Part shown: positions 1 through 13,067 of the stretch, in pieces
Layout: each line of letters starts with the position of its first letter
How positions within the stretch are numbered: position 1 is the stretch's first letter
Source: Saccharum officinarum
Lineage: Eukaryota > Streptophyta > Magnoliopsida > Poales > Poaceae
Length of the DNA: 64,000 nt
Reading direction: 5' to 3'
Assembly: GCA_020631735.1 (NCBI GenBank)
Contig: CM036158.1
Span: forward strand, 84,579,914-84,643,913
Made by a program: the position numbers and the translations under genes
Notes under the pieces: generated by a model
Database searches by the model: none
Seen by the model: the letters and a program-made list of their open reading frames with translations, nothing else
What the model was told of the DNA's origin: nothing

Positions 1-1635
1 GTGCATCACATGACTAGATCAACAAAATAAGTTTCACATTTTTCTGACCTATATTCTAATTACTATACATTTTCCAAGAAATCAACATTTTAACCATTTA
101 AATAAAGCTATAAATAAAAGTATCATAAAATGGACAAACAACATTTTTATACTGTAGATCTATTGCTAAGAAACACAATAAAATTTGTTTCATAAAATTT
201 AGAGCTAATTTGAGCCAGTTATGAATTTTCAAACATTTAAAAGCATTTTTGGAAATTCATCTCCTAAATCCCCTTTAAAAACAGTCAGCCAAAACACTAG
301 GTGCACCCCGCGTGATTCCCTAGCTCTGCACCAGGGCGGCTGACAGTGGGGTCCCCGGGCCCACCTGTCACCCACACAGGGAGGGCACGGCGGTGGATCT
401 CACAGGCGGTGAGCCCCCTGGCAACGGGGTCACCACCATCTGACTCCCCGCAAGGAGGTGAAGTCGGTGGTGCCTAAAACATGGCAAGACGAGCTCGGCA
501 CTGAGCTCGCCAGCATGCATGGCAGCACGGCAGCGCTGGTGCACAGCGGCCGGTCGGAGCAAGCCACGGTGGCGGCTAACGAGGCGCGCGCGAGCTCTGC
601 GAGGTGAACGCGGACGCGTAGCCTGCGAAGGAGGAGGAAGAGAAGAAGCGGAGGAGCTCCAACCACGGTGGCCGGGCATGTCGGCCATTGCACCAGTGGC
701 GGAGAAGAAAATGCCCAATTGGGCCTTACCCTGGTGAGATTGCGGGCGAGAGCGTGCGCACGGGATGGTGGTGGTCGAGGCGGCGCTAGAGCCATGAGGG
801 ATTTGTCGCGGGTGGAGCAGCGGTGGTGCTCGACTGCGGCGAGCAGCAACGGCGAGCTCACGGTTGCGCTATGAGTGAGAAGAGAAGGAGGCAAAATGGG
901 GAGGGGGGCTGGGAGCAGACAGCTCGGCGCGAGGTGTAGGCGCGACGCGGCTGCAGCAGGGCCCGCCGGAGCACCACCCAGCCGTCGTCGCCGGCGTATG
1001 GCCGCCACGTGGCGGCCGCGGACTGACCGCGTTCGGGGCAGCTGGTGGCCACGCGTGGGAGCAGGAGCGAGATGGAGGTGGGCCAGGCCGGCTTTGAACG
1101 TGGGCCAAGATAGGAGGGGTGCGGCCCGTTTTCAAACTAAATTGATTTTTCTTTTTCTTTCATTCATAACAACCCCCAAATATCCCATTTTGAGCACCAA
1201 AATTTTATTTTCAAAAGGTGACCTAAAAATGAAAGTTATTTTAAATTTTGTGACCTTCAACTTTGCCAAAAGGAGCATAGTCAAAATCCCAATAGATTTT
1301 GAAATATAGATTTAAAGTCAATTTAAATCAAAAACCCTATTTTGGAAGATTATTTTTAAAAGCAAAATTTGAGAAAAATTTGAATACAAACCTTGCTCCA
1401 AATTGTTTGCTAAACATTTTTAAGTTGTTTAAGATGACACATAAGCACATATGCAGCATAACAAGCATCAAACTAGCAGTAACCTATTGAAAACAAGTAA
1501 ATGCAACATTTATGTTTCAATCACATGTTTCATATGTTTCAAGGTCTATATTTCATGTTATGCTTAACAATGCATGATTATGCTTATGCACATGATTTGC
1601 AAATGCTAATGCAAGCCTAACACCGGGGTGTTACA
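1..1635 (-). repeat. LTR, minus orientation, runs off left edge
   Basis: Read on the minus strand the block starts at 1635 with TGTAACACCCCGGTGTTAG, a terminus typical of plant Ty3/gypsy-like LTRs, and continues leftward out of the window. It contains an AT-rich part (about 1-300 and 1140-1620) and a GC-rich central part (about 300-1130). The GC-rich part gives long overlapping open frames on both strands with arginine, alanine and proline rich translations but no recognisable domain, so I do not call genes there. No primer-binding site is visible inside the window. Assignment to Ty3/gypsy is an inference from the terminus only. Confidence 0.5.
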
Positions 1636-2940
1636 ACCCTCCTGGGGGATTTCTCCATAAGCTTCTAGAGTATTCCTCCACCGCCTCCTAGGATCTATCT
1701 CCACCCTTTGTCCAAGTTAGTTTGATCTAAGGGCCTACGTTCAACCCACCGGGCTATATAAGGACCCCCTGCCCCCTGAAGAATCAAGTCATTCAAGATA
1801 TTCAGTTGAAGATCAACTCATCCATAGCCAACCCTAATTCCTCAAAGTTCCTTTAGATTAGAGCTTAGGCAAGTTAGATTAGGTTTAGAGGGAGATCAAG
1901 CAACGCTTGGATTCCCGATGTTGGTAAGAGCATGGTTCGGTATATCTCTTGTACTTTACTTTATTTCTTTATTTCATTTGAGATTGTATCGTTGCTACTA
2001 TGTTTATGTCAACATTAAGCTTTATATTATTTATGTTCATGAAAGCAATGTCCATTGTTTGTTCTAGTTTGATATTTGGTGTAGCTAGATTATTGAAACC
2101 ATGCATATGTTCGTATAGTGCTCACCCTATTAGACCATGGGTGAGCGATATACATTATGTGAGCGTGGTGCTTAGATATTTGTTTATCTGCGGATGCCCT
2201 TATATGTCGGGAGGTGGTAGATCGCGTAGGTGACAGCTGCGTTGAGTCCTTTGCAGTCCATCCCCCGTATATATTAATGTTGGTAGAACCCGGTCGCGAA
2301 GGTTAGGAGGACTATGTTTCTGAATTTTCCTAGATGATGTTCCTTATGTGGCATAGTTGTGGCAATGATCACTAGATATAGTTAATTAAAACTGCAGTGA
2401 CTTGTTAGTAAGACTACCTAGGAATTATCTTTCTAATATTCTAATTGGACTTTAACCTATTGCTTAACTAGAGTACTCTGAGTTACTATTTATTCATTAT
2501 GATGATTGATCAAGTACTTATTATTTATATCTTTATTATTATCATGTGACTTATCCCTGTTTTGAGTAGAATATATGATATTGGTTCATTCTCTCATGCA
2601 TATTCATAAATTATCAATACTAGTGCATTGCATAGAATAGTCATACCTTCCTAGTGGTAAAATTATAAATCGACAACCCTAGAATACTCTTGGGTAAAAT
2701 GCTACAAAGGTATAATTATCTGTTCGCTTGCAGAATTATTCTTCCTATTCTTATCTTTATATTCTTTTTAGTCACATAAAATAATAGATTCATGTCTAGT
2801 GTTATTTTTATAGTAATGCTAGATAGAGCCAACAACATTTTTAAGTTCATCACTAGGGATAACAACCTAGTTAAATATTAGAGATGAAGGTTAATTGATA
2901 GGTGGCTACTGTAACAGTGGCAAGGTAATAATTACCATAT
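1636..2940 (+). other. Non-coding, LTR-retrotransposon-derived sequence
   Basis: No coding region is supported here. A TATA box (CTATATAAGG, 1754-1763) is followed by a leader-like stretch, which suggests the promoter and downstream part of another, plus-oriented LTR. The rest is AT-rich. The segment runs directly into the truncated gag of the copia element at about 2941, so the 5' LTR and most of gag of that element have been lost or replaced at this junction. I cannot define either end from the sequence alone. Confidence 0.35.
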
Positions 2941-3000
2941 CATTTCTAGTGCCATTGCTATTAGTAGGAGTAATTCTATTTTTAGTAATGGAGTTAAGAA

Positions 3001-3330
3001 ATGCCAACAGCAGCCTTTGCTCCTTACAAGACTAGTTTTGTAAAGAACAATGGTCGATTTTACACTAGTTGCAAGCAACTTGGTCACATAGAACAAAAAT
3101 ACATGAACAAGAAATCACAAGCTAATGTATCCTCAACTAAGCTTGATTCTTTCTATAAGCTTACAAAGGGTACAAATGGAGTCCATGCTAAGTTCATGGA
3201 TGGACTCAAAGAAGAAAATCATTTGGGTACCAAAGAGCTTAATAACTAACCTTCATGGATCCAAGCAAGTTTGGGTACCTAAAAAGAATTTATCTTCTTT
3301 TATTGGTCAATTACAAAGCTGAAGGAAGGC
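3001..3330 (+). pseudogene. copia gag C-terminal remnant
   Basis: The translation contains a degenerate CCHC zinc knuckle (SCKQLGHIEQKYM): the central GH is intact, but the first cysteine is not in place and the last is a tyrosine. A WVPK motif repeated before the pol start follows, as at the end of gag in the second element. Two overlapping frames carry parts of it (3001-3249 and 3125-3322), so at least one frameshift has occurred. The N-terminal capsid part is absent. In this family the knuckle binds retrotransposon RNA; this copy cannot be functional. Confidence 0.6.
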
Positions 3331-6300
3331 ATTAGGTTCTTGATAGTGGGTGCACTCAACACATGACTGGTGATGCAAGAATGTTCAACTCAATCAACAC
3401 CAAAGATATCAATGGTTATGATAGTATCACATTTGGTGACAATGGCAAAGGCAAGGTTAAAGGGCTTGGTAAGATTGCAATATCCAATGACATAAGCATT
3501 TTCAATGTGTTGCTAGTTGAGAGCTTGAACTTCAATTTGCTATCCATGGCTCAATTATGTGATCTTGGATTTAAGTGCATATTTAGAGTAGATATTGTAG
3601 AGATCATAAGTGTAGATGGCTCTAACTTGATCTTCAAAGGCTTTAGATATGAGGATCTATACTTGGTTGATTTCAATGCTAGTGAAGCTCAATTATCAAC
3701 ATGCTTATTCACTAAGTCTAGTATGGGTTGGTTATGGCATAGAAGGCTTGGTCATGTTGGAATGAAACAATTGAATATATTGATTAAGCATGACTTGGCT
3801 AGAGGCTTGAAAGATGTTGTGTTTAAGAAGGATAAGCTTTGTAGCTCTTGTCAAGCCAGAAAAAAAGTTGAAAACACCCATCCTAAGAAGAGCATCATGA
3901 GCACTAGCAAAGCATTTGAGTTATTGCACATGGACTTGTTTGCACCAGCACAATACACTAGCATCAGTGAAAACAAATATGGCTTTGTGATAGTAGATGA
4001 CTATACTAGATACACTTGGGCATTCTTTCTAGTGGACAAGAGTGATATGATTGCAACTTCCAAATCATTTGTCAAGGACATTCACAATGAGTTTGAAACA
4101 ACCATCAAGAGAGTTAGAAGTGACAATGGTAGTGAGTACAAGAACACTAGAATTGATGAGTTGTGTGATGATTTTAGAATTAGACATCAATTCTCGACCG
4201 AGTACACTCCACAATCAGATGGTCTTGTTGAAAGAAATAATAGAACCTTGATTAACATGGCAAGATCAATGTTGAATGAGTACAATGTGAGTCAATCCTT
4301 TTGGGCTGAAGCCATCAACACGGCTTGCTATTGTAGCAATCGCTTGTTTTTTCACCCATTGAAAGAGAAGACACCATATGAGCTCTTGAATGGTAGAAAG
4401 CCCAACATTGCATATTTTCTAGTCTTTAGTTATAAATACTACATATTAAAGAAAGTCACTAGATTGAGCAAGTTTGACAAGAAGTGTGATAAAGGATTCT
4501 TACTTAGATACTCAACCACTAGCAAAGCATATAGAGTTTGGAATTTGGCAAGTGGTACTCTTGAAGAAGTTCATGATGTTGAATTTGATGAAACTAAGGG
4601 TTCCTAAGATGAGAATGAGAACTTTAAAGATGGTAGAGGCATTCAACTTTCAAATGCCATGAAGAATATAGATGTTGGTTAATTGAGGCCTAGGTAAGTG
4701 ATTGACGAAGAAGATGATCAAGTGCAAGTGCTCTCTAACTTAAATGTGCAAGTTGATACAAATCGAGCAAGTTCAAGTGGCTCTCATGACAATGTGCAAG
4801 ATCTATAATTGACTAGTATATCATCTCAACCAAATGAGCAATCAAGTTCAAATACTCCAACCAACTCATATTGTAAGAGATCATCCATTGGATACTATAA
4901 TTGGAGATATTTCTAGAGGTACAAACAAGATCAAGATTAGCTTCATTTTGTTAGCATTTCTCATTTATGTCATCTATTAAACCAAAGAAGATAGATGAAG
5001 CATTGAAGGATGTTGATTGGGTGAATGCTATGCATGAAGAATTGAACAACTTTATAAGAAATCAAGTATGGGAATTTGTTGAGAGACCAAAGAATCACAA
5101 CGTGATTGAAACCAAATGGGTCTATAGAAATAAACAAGATCAAGATGGGATAGTTGTAAAGAACAAAGCAAGATTGTAGCACGAGGTTACAGTCAAGTTG
5201 AAGGTCTTGACTTCGGAGAAACATATGCCTCGATTGCTAGATTGAAAGTAACTAGGATCTCGCTAGCCTATGCTTGTGCCTACAACATCAAGCTCTATCA
5301 AATGGATGTCAAGAGTGCATTTCTCAATGGCTACATCAATGAATAAGTTTATGTTGAACAACTCCCAGTTTTAAAGATGACAAGAAGCCCAACCATGTTT
5401 ATAAGTTGAAGAAAGCATTATATAGCTTGAAGCAAGCTCCTAGAGCATGGTATGAGAGATTGAGGGACTTCCTACTCTCAAAGGGATTCATGATGGGCAA
5501 GGTTGACACCACTCTTTTCATCGAGAAGATTGGCAAGGACTTGTTTGTGTTGTAAATCTATGTTGATGACATCATATTTGGATCAACCAATCAAGACTTT
5601 TATGAAGAGTTTGGAAAGATGATGGCCAATGAGTTTGAGATGTCCATGATTAGAGAGTTGAGTTACTTTCTTGGCCATCAAATCAAGTAATTAAAGAATG
5701 GTACGTTTGTGAGTTAAAGCAAGTACATCAAAGACAAGCTCAGGAAGTTTAGAACGAATGATATAAAAGCCATTAGTACACCCATGGGAACAAATGAAAA
5801 TTTGGATAGTGATGCAAGTGACAACATGGTGGATCAAAAGTTGTATCACTCTATGATTGGAAGCCTACTTTATGTGACCGCATCAAGGCCAGATGTCATG
5901 TTTAGTGTATGCATGTGTGCAAGATTTCAAGCCTCACCAAGAGAAAGTCATTTGAAGGTTATAAAGAGGATATTGAGGTACTTGAAGCACACACAAAATA
6001 TTGATTTGTGGTATCCCAAAGGACAAAGTTTGAGCTTATTGGATATTCAGACTCTGACTATGCAGAATGCAAGGTTGAAAGGAAGAGCACTTTGGGCACT
6101 AGTCAATTGTTGGGAAGATCACTTGTTTCATGGTCATCAAAGAAGAAAAATAGTGTTACACTATCAATCGCCAACGCCAAATACATATCCACTGGTAGTT
6201 GTTGTGTATAAATTCTTTGGATGAAGGCCACCTTGAATGACTTTGGAATCAAGTTTAAAAAAGTACCATTGCTATGTGACAATGAGAGTGCAATCAAGCT

Positions 6301-6511
6301 AACCAATAATCCGGTTCAACATGCAAGAACAAATCACATTGATGTCTGCCACCATTTCATAAGAGATCATCAATAAAAAGGGGATATTTGCATTGAGAGT
6401 GTGGGCATCGAAGATCAACTTGCTGATATATTCACCAAGCCACTAGATGAGAAGAGGTTTTGCAAGCTAAGGAATGAGTTGAATATATTGGATTTCTCCA
6501 ATATGTGTTGA
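3330..6511 (+). pseudogene. copia pol polyprotein, multiply broken
   Basis: The protease motif (DSGCTQHMTG) is at about 3347. The longest surviving frame, 3363-4607, carries the GAG-pre-integrase HRRLGHVG motif and the integrase core: HMDLF, SDNGSEY and GLVER supply the D, D and E. After a stop near 4607, reverse transcriptase and RNase H segments are recognisable in short frames: TKWVYRNKQ at about 5113, QMDVKSAFLNG at about 5300, YVDDIIFGS at about 5560, and the RNase H segment with YSDSDYAE at about 6044. They are interrupted by in-frame stops (for example EQVYVE read as a stop near 5344, and one before YVDD at about 5553) and by frame changes near 5175, 6020 and 6200. The frame ends at TGA 6509-6511. 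The number of lesions indicates an old, inactive copy. Confidence 0.85.
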
Positions 6512-7655
6512 TGCACCCCCCCACTTATATGACATGTCTCTCCTTCGAGCAATCCAAGGTAAAAGTTGATTGGCATGCATACATCCTTTGCTAAGGACTT
6601 GTTTTAGTGCATCTAGTCATTTCTTATGTTTTACAGGCTCATTCATGAAAATCAAATGAATTTGATGCTTGTATGGTAGAACTATTGCTTTTATGCTTGA
6701 TTTGATCTAGTGGTAGCATATGACATGTTTGTGGGCTTGTGACCCTAGTATTTGATCTAGAAAATGAGCTATAAGTGTTTAACTCAACATGCACAAGATA
6801 ACTCTTATTTGGAGGTGTGAAAAAGCTTGTCCTTGGATCAATCCGAGTTAAATATCTTTGGCAAGTGTTCTAGATTAGACCAAATTTGGAAAAATGATTC
6901 TCACCCCATTGATTGACATTGATAATCCTAACATATCTAAAATTAAACCTTTGTGGTCATTGATGACAATAGGGGAGAAGAACAAAGATATAAGTTATAG
7001 GGGGAGATAATTGACAAAGGGGGAGAATTATGACAAAGGAAGAGGATCAAATTAAAATTTTGAGCACACAAGTACGGGGAGCAAGCTCATAAATTTGTAT
7101 GTTGTATTTGAAGAAGCATTTCATATGTTTGCTTGCATGGCACGAGTTTTAAATTAAAATTCCATACTTGTGTGGTGTATGCTAGTTGTAGGTTTGAATG
7201 ATGAAATGAGAAACTAGCGTGCATAGGATAGTTAGATATGCCTTAGTTTTCTTTTTCAAGTGGTACTAGAACCTTGCATATTATGTGATCTCATGAGGTA
7301 TCTAGTGTTTGTGTTTTGCAAGTAATTCCAAGTGGTATCTAACTAGCAATGGTGCTAAGGATGGTATATTTGGTGCACTCTGAATGCTATCATGTTTTAA
7401 AGGTGCATCTTTTACACCTTAGCATCATTTGATAGACATTACTCTCCCACAACTCCAATCTATGCATATGTGCAAGCTTCAATCCAACTTCTTAGCACAT
7501 ATGTAGGGGGAGCTAATGATATCATTTCGGGTTTGTGAAACTTGTCCATATCCTTTACACATGGTAAAAAGATTAGGCAAGCAACATGGATTCAAATTGA
7601 TTTCAATTCATATCTTTGTGAAAGGGTTGTCACCAATTACCAAAAAGGGAGAGAT
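6512..7655 (+). other. 3' untranslated region of the copia element with polypurine tracts
   Basis: About 1.1 kb between the pol stop and the 3' LTR has no coding potential. Several purine tracts lie in it (around 6971, 6999, 7018 and 7504). The last, AAAAAGGGAGAG at 7642-7653, sits immediately before the LTR start and is the likely plus-strand primer site. Multiple polypurine tracts are a reported trait of Sirevirus-lineage elements. Confidence 0.6.
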
Positions 7656-7734
7656 TAAAGGCTCTAGTTTGGTTTTGGTGAATTGGTGAAACCCTAGGTA
7701 CTAACCTATGTGCTCTAAGTGAATATGACATAGG

Positions 7735-9064
7735 TGAAAGGATCAAGATGCCCAAGAGGGGGGTGAATTGGGCTTTTCTAAAAATTAATTGCAAGAATTA
7801 AATCCTACAAGCCAAACTTCACCCCTAGTGCCTACTAGTGTTCCTTGTCATTTTACCGATAAAAGTTTTGCACCCTAAGTTCCAATCCTAGACTAGCATG
7901 GCAATTCTAGGAAAGTAAACAAGTAATGAAAGTAATGCACGAAAGTAAATGCTTGAAAGTAAGGGTTAGGAACACGGCGATGTTTTGCCGAGGTATCGGA
8001 GAGTCGCCACTCCCTACTAGTCCTCGTTGGAGCACCCGCGCAAGGGTGTAGCTCCCCCTTGATCCGCGCAAGGATCAAGTGCTCTCTACGGGTTGATTCT
8101 TCGACACTCCGTCGCGGCAAATCACCCAAAACCGCTCACAACTTGAGTTGGGTCACCCACAATCTCGTCGGATGATCACCAAACTCCCAATCACCACCAA
8201 ACCATCTAGGTGATGGCGATCACCAAGAGTAACAAGCTAGAACTCTCACTTGACCACAACAAGCCTAATGAGAAGATGGATGCACACTTGCTACACTCTT
8301 GTCACTAGAGAGGATTCTCAAACTTTGATTCGTAAATCTCTATCCTCACTAGGGCTCTTGCACTCCCTTGCACTTCAAGGGTGTTTCTCAGCTAAACAAA
8401 TGAGCAAGAGACCTCTAAAAGAGGTGGAGGGGATGTATTTATACACCCCTCAAACAAATCCAACCGTTACCTTTCGAATCAGCAAAACGCGCACTGACCG
8501 GACGCGCCTGTCGACATGACCGGACACGCCGGTCAGGTGTAACGGTCAAAAACCGAAAACTGCGCTGAGTGACCGGACGCGCCGATCTATGATGACCGAA
8601 CACGCCGGTCTGAGATGACCGGATGCGCCGATCAGGGATGATCGGACGCGTCCGATCATGCAAGAGCTTACTGGAAAACTAACCTGATGCATGACCGCGT
8701 CCGATCATAGGTGATCGGACGCGTCAGGTCACCACGGGACCTTACTGGAACATGACTCACCTAGGTCAAGCTACTCGCTCATGCCCCTCTTTATAGTACG
8801 GTCAAAGGAAGAAACAAAGATCCTAACGACTATTCTAGATGTATCTCAACACCTTGACATCCGGAACTAACCGTCCTTAATCTTATCGTTGATCCTTTGA
8901 AAACCAAAACGATTTCCATTAGGGGACATGAATACCATATTGCTCAAAGCAGTTATCATCTCCATGACCTAACTTACCAACGTTTCTGCAAAACACACGT
9001 TAGTCATGGTAATTAAGCGTTGTCATCAATTGCCAAAACCAACACTGGGGCCTAGATGCTTTCA
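7735..9064 (-). mobile_element. Solo LTR A, copia/Sirevirus-like, target duplication ATAGG
   Basis: A 1330-bp LTR with TG...CA ends (TGAAAGGATC at the left, GATGCTTTCA at the right) is flanked by the exact 5-bp duplication ATAGG at 7730-7734 and 9065-9069. No internal domain is present, so it is a solo LTR left by LTR-LTR recombination. Orientation is minus: its GGGGGGTGAATTGGG end corresponds to the outer end of the 57176-59436 LTR. It has a minus-strand TATA box at 8436-8443 and a dense cluster of ACCGGACGCG/GCGTCCGAT motifs at about 8490-8740. Confidence 0.9.
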
Positions 9065-10104
9065 ATAGGTTAAGTACATTCCAAGTGGTGGAGCAAATGA
9101 AGATCATGATGATGGTGATGGCATGGTGATGATCAAGTGCTCGGGCTTGGAAAAGAAGAAAGAGAAAAACAAAAAGCTCAAGGCAAAGATGAAACTTGAT
9201 AGGAGCTTTTTGTTAGGTGATCGAGAAACTTAGCGAGTGTGATCACATTTAGGATAGATAGTCATACTATTAAGAGGGGTGAACTCATCGTGAAATACGG
9301 TTATCAAAGTGCCACTAAATGTTCTAATTCATTGCATATGCATTTAGATTCTAGTGAGTGCTAACACCCTTAAAAATGTTTGTGAAAATATGCTGACACA
9401 TGAGCACAAGGTGATATACTCAGTGGTTGGCATATTTGAGCAAGGGTGAAGAAGTTGGAGCTAAAAAGGAGTTAGTCTCACTGGTCACAGGGTGACCGGA
9501 CGTGTCCGACTTGGGGACCGGACGTGTCCGGTATGTTACCTAGGCTCGGACTTGTGTTGCCGACGTGACTGAACACGTCCTAAATTGGGACTAGACGTGT
9601 CTAGTATTCAGACCCTAGGTGAGCGACTAAGGCAGAGGTGATCGGACTCTGGTATGCATTCGTTCAGTGGCGATCTGACGCGTTCGGTCATGCTCTGGAC
9701 CTCTCGGTGTAGTTTTTTGACATGACTAGACGCTCAGTACTTCGAGTGACCTGACGCTGAGCGTCGCATCTGGTTAGAGGGAGCAGCAGGTATAGAGAAG
9801 TGTGACTGAAGGCTGGGTGCATCTGATCTGGTGAGACCAAACGCGTCCAGTCATGTCCAAGCAGCTCTGGGAGCTCTCTAGACTCGACCTGACGCTGCCT
9901 CTTCAGTGTCCGTTCATTTTCTAACGACGCATCCAACCAACCCGTGTTAGAGCATGCAGAGAGAGCCATTGGGCACCAAGGGCTACTTCTTTTGAAAGGG
10001 ACATGTGGCATCGCGGCAGTGACCGGACGTAGCGACCGAACGCGTCCGGTCAGTGCATAGACTGCCCAATAATTGAGCCAACGGCTCTATTGTTTGGAGG
10101 TGTC

Positions 10105-10112
10105 TATAAATA
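10105..10112 (+). promoter_or_regulatory. LTR TATA box
   Basis: TATAAATA lies downstream of the palindromic repeat cluster in the split 3' LTR. The same arrangement, palindromes and then TATAAATA, recurs in the three minus-strand LTRs (8436-8443, 11404-11411 and 58097-58104), which supports it as the LTR promoter. Confidence 0.6.
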
Positions 10113-10532
10113 TCATTTGGTCGGCTTAGGCTCACTCTCTTGGCCATTTGCATTGGCATAGCAACCTTGTGAGCTTAGCCAAAGCCCTCCCACTCATCTC
10201 CATCATTGATTCATCATCTTTGTGAGATTAGGAGTGAATCCAAGTGCATTGCTTGAGTGATTGCATCTAGAGGTACTTGGTGATTGTATTTCACTGCAGG
10301 ATTCACTTACTTCTCTCGGTGGTTGCCACAACCTAAACGACTTGGTGGAGAAAGGATTGTTGTGAAGAGGAAGGTGATTATCTTCGGCTCCGACCATGGT
10401 GATTGTGAGGGATTCTTGACCTTTCCCCGGCGGAAAGCCAAAAGGTACTCTAGTGGATTGCTCGTGGCTTGTGTGATCCTCATCTTGTGTTGGCTATGTG
10501 GCACCGGTTGTAGGTTAGGCGTGTGATGCCTA

Positions 10533-12601
10533 TGTAAGGTTCCAAATGGCTAGAGGAGGGGTGAATAGCCTTTTTAAAATTCTACAAGCTTCACTAAATC
10601 AAGATGTTAGTAAAACAAATAGCGAAGCTTCTCTAGCACTAGCTCAACTATAATATGCAAGCCACCTAAACAATTCTAGTAGATATGAAGGCTATGATCT
10701 CTAATCCACAACAACAAAGCTATGTCACTAGGCTAAATACTCCTAGGTGATATAGAAGCTACACAAAATAAAAGAAAATAAAGAGATAGAGCACAAAGGA
10801 GATAAGCAAGTGAAAGATTCTTATACCGACGTTGAAGAGTAGATATATAGCAATGAATCAATCACAGTTACAAGAGAATCCTCGGTAAGGGATGACACAA
10901 GATTTTTACCGAGGTTCACTTGCTTCCTGGCAAGCTAGTCCTCATTGTGGCGATACACCCACTTGATGGATCATGAGCTAATTGGTATTCCAAAGCCAAA
11001 CCCTCAGCGGGTGCCACACATCCAACACAAGATGGGGATCCTCTAAGCCACGAGCAATCCACTAGAGTAGCCAATTGCGATCTCCCACGGGGAAGGCTCA
11101 AGAACCCCTCACAAATCTACTAGTGAGGCTCAAAACAATCTCCAATCATGAGCTCAACACCACCACTGCTCCAAACCATCTAGGGAGTCAGGAAACACCC
11201 AAGAGTAACAAGCAATCTGCAGCCAACTCAATGGTTCAAGTGCCACTAGATGCAACTCTCAAAGCAATGCACTTAAATCTCACTCAATCTCACTACGATG
11301 CACAATCAAGCAAGGAGATGAGTAGAAAGGATGTTATCTAGATCAAAGTATGTCTAAAGTGTTCAAGGAGTCAGGAGTTATGTCCCAAGGCTAGCCAAAC
11401 AAGTATTTATAGCTAGCCCTCAAAGATAGAGCTGTTATGCTCAAGAAACTACTCTGTGCGCTGACCAGACGCGTAGGTCGATCTGACCGGACGCAGACAC
11501 AGCGTCCGATCACACTGCGCACCTCCGCCCGATGCTCGCCACGTGTCCCATTTTAAATTTCATTCATTCGATCTCCAACGGTCACGAAACGTTATCTTCT
11601 CAGTCATAGCATGATCGGATGTGACACTAGAATTGACCGGGCGCGCCCTGGAGTCCGATCGCGATGAATTCACGCTGCTGAACACTTTGACCGGACGCAC
11701 TATAGAACTGACCAGAGACGGCACACCCGGCATCCGATTTGAGTACATAAAGGGTCTAGAGAGCATTTTTGTCGACTAGACGCGTCCGATCATGACTGAC
11801 CGGACGCGTCACCACGTCTGATCAACCCCTCACGTTCTGTTGTCCCTCTGGCCACCTAACCGGACACGCTGGTCCCACGAGTGACCGGACACATCGGTGG
11901 CAAACCCTAGTCCGCGCGCCTCAACTGTAACATTGAACTGACCGGACGCACCTACCGCATCCAGTTACTTCGACCTCAGCGTCCGGTCACTACCAGTGAC
12001 CTCCCTTCATCTCCGTTTCTATCCACGATGACTTAGAGAAATTCTACGCCTATGGCGTAGTGGAAAATATGCATTTTACTTTCACAAAAGTGTCGAATGT
12101 GCTAACACCACCAAGTGTGCTAACACCACCTCCTTCGCAAATGTGCTAACACCACCAGGTGTTCACCATCTTGTGCTCGTATGCTAGCATTTTCTCAAAT
12201 ATTTTTTAAGGACTTAGCATCTCACTAGATCCTAAATGCATATGCTCAAGGATATGGACCTAGTAGCACTTGATTCATGAGATGACCATGTTTGCCCCTC
12301 TTGATAGTCGGCTATCAATCCTAAACCGGGTCAATCACTTCTCTACTCATCTTTAGACCAGCAAAAGAGAATCCTATGATTATACCTTTGCCTTAATCAT
12401 CTCATTCCTTGTCTATCACCTATGTGCATGTTTACCATCATCTTTATCTTCATGCACTTGTGATCTTATGACCATCACCATCATGCTCCTTGCTCCTTCA
12501 CTCCTTCATCATATATGTTGCTACGCCTAACTCAATTCACTTAACATAATGGCATTAGCAACTTGGTGTCATTAATTACCAAAATCAAACTTGGGCTTTC
12601 A
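10533..12601 (-). mobile_element. Solo LTR B, copia/Sirevirus-like, target duplication GCCTA
   Basis: A 2069-bp LTR with ends TGTAAGGTTCC and GGGCTTTCA is flanked by exact GCCTA duplications at 10528-10532 and 12602-12606. Its termini and length closely match the LTR at 57176-59436, so it belongs to the same family in minus orientation. It contains a minus-strand TATA box (11404-11411), a palindromic ACCGGACGC cluster at about 11460-11990, and three spaced copies of TGTGCTAACACCACC at about 12097-12155. No internal coding region is present. Confidence 0.9.
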
Positions 12602-13067
12602 GCCTATAAGCGCGTGGACCTTCAAGTGAGTGAATCGCCACAATGGGGACTCACCTGCTGGTAAGCAAGTGAGCCTCGGTGAAAAATATTGTGTCATCAT
12701 TGTCTCTGGGGATTTCATTGTGATTGATTGATTATCTCTTGCCATAGTGGTATAACTTCACTACCTTGCTCTTGTACTTACTTTCCTAGTGTAGCTAAGC
12801 TCTTTAGTGTAATTAGTTTTAAGAGCTAGCTTGTGTCGGTTCTAGTGGTTAGTGAGGCCCTTTAGTTAGTCTTTGAGAGCTCACTAACTTAGTGCTAGTG
12901 TTATAGCCCTGTGTGCTTAGAGACTATAGTAACTAGAATTGTGATAGGTGACTTGTATTTTCAGTAGGCTAGCGCAAGAATTGTTTTGCCTCATATTTGT
13001 CTAACCACATTGCTTAGTATTATTGAAGAAATTTTTATAGACTATTCACCCCCTAGCCATTAGGACC

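Noticed and set aside
368..1309. Long overlapping open frames on both strands in a GC-rich stretch (up to 192 codons)
   Set aside because: The translations are low-complexity Arg/Ala/Pro with no domain, frames overlap on both strands, and the block lies inside an LTR. High GC content explains the lack of stops.
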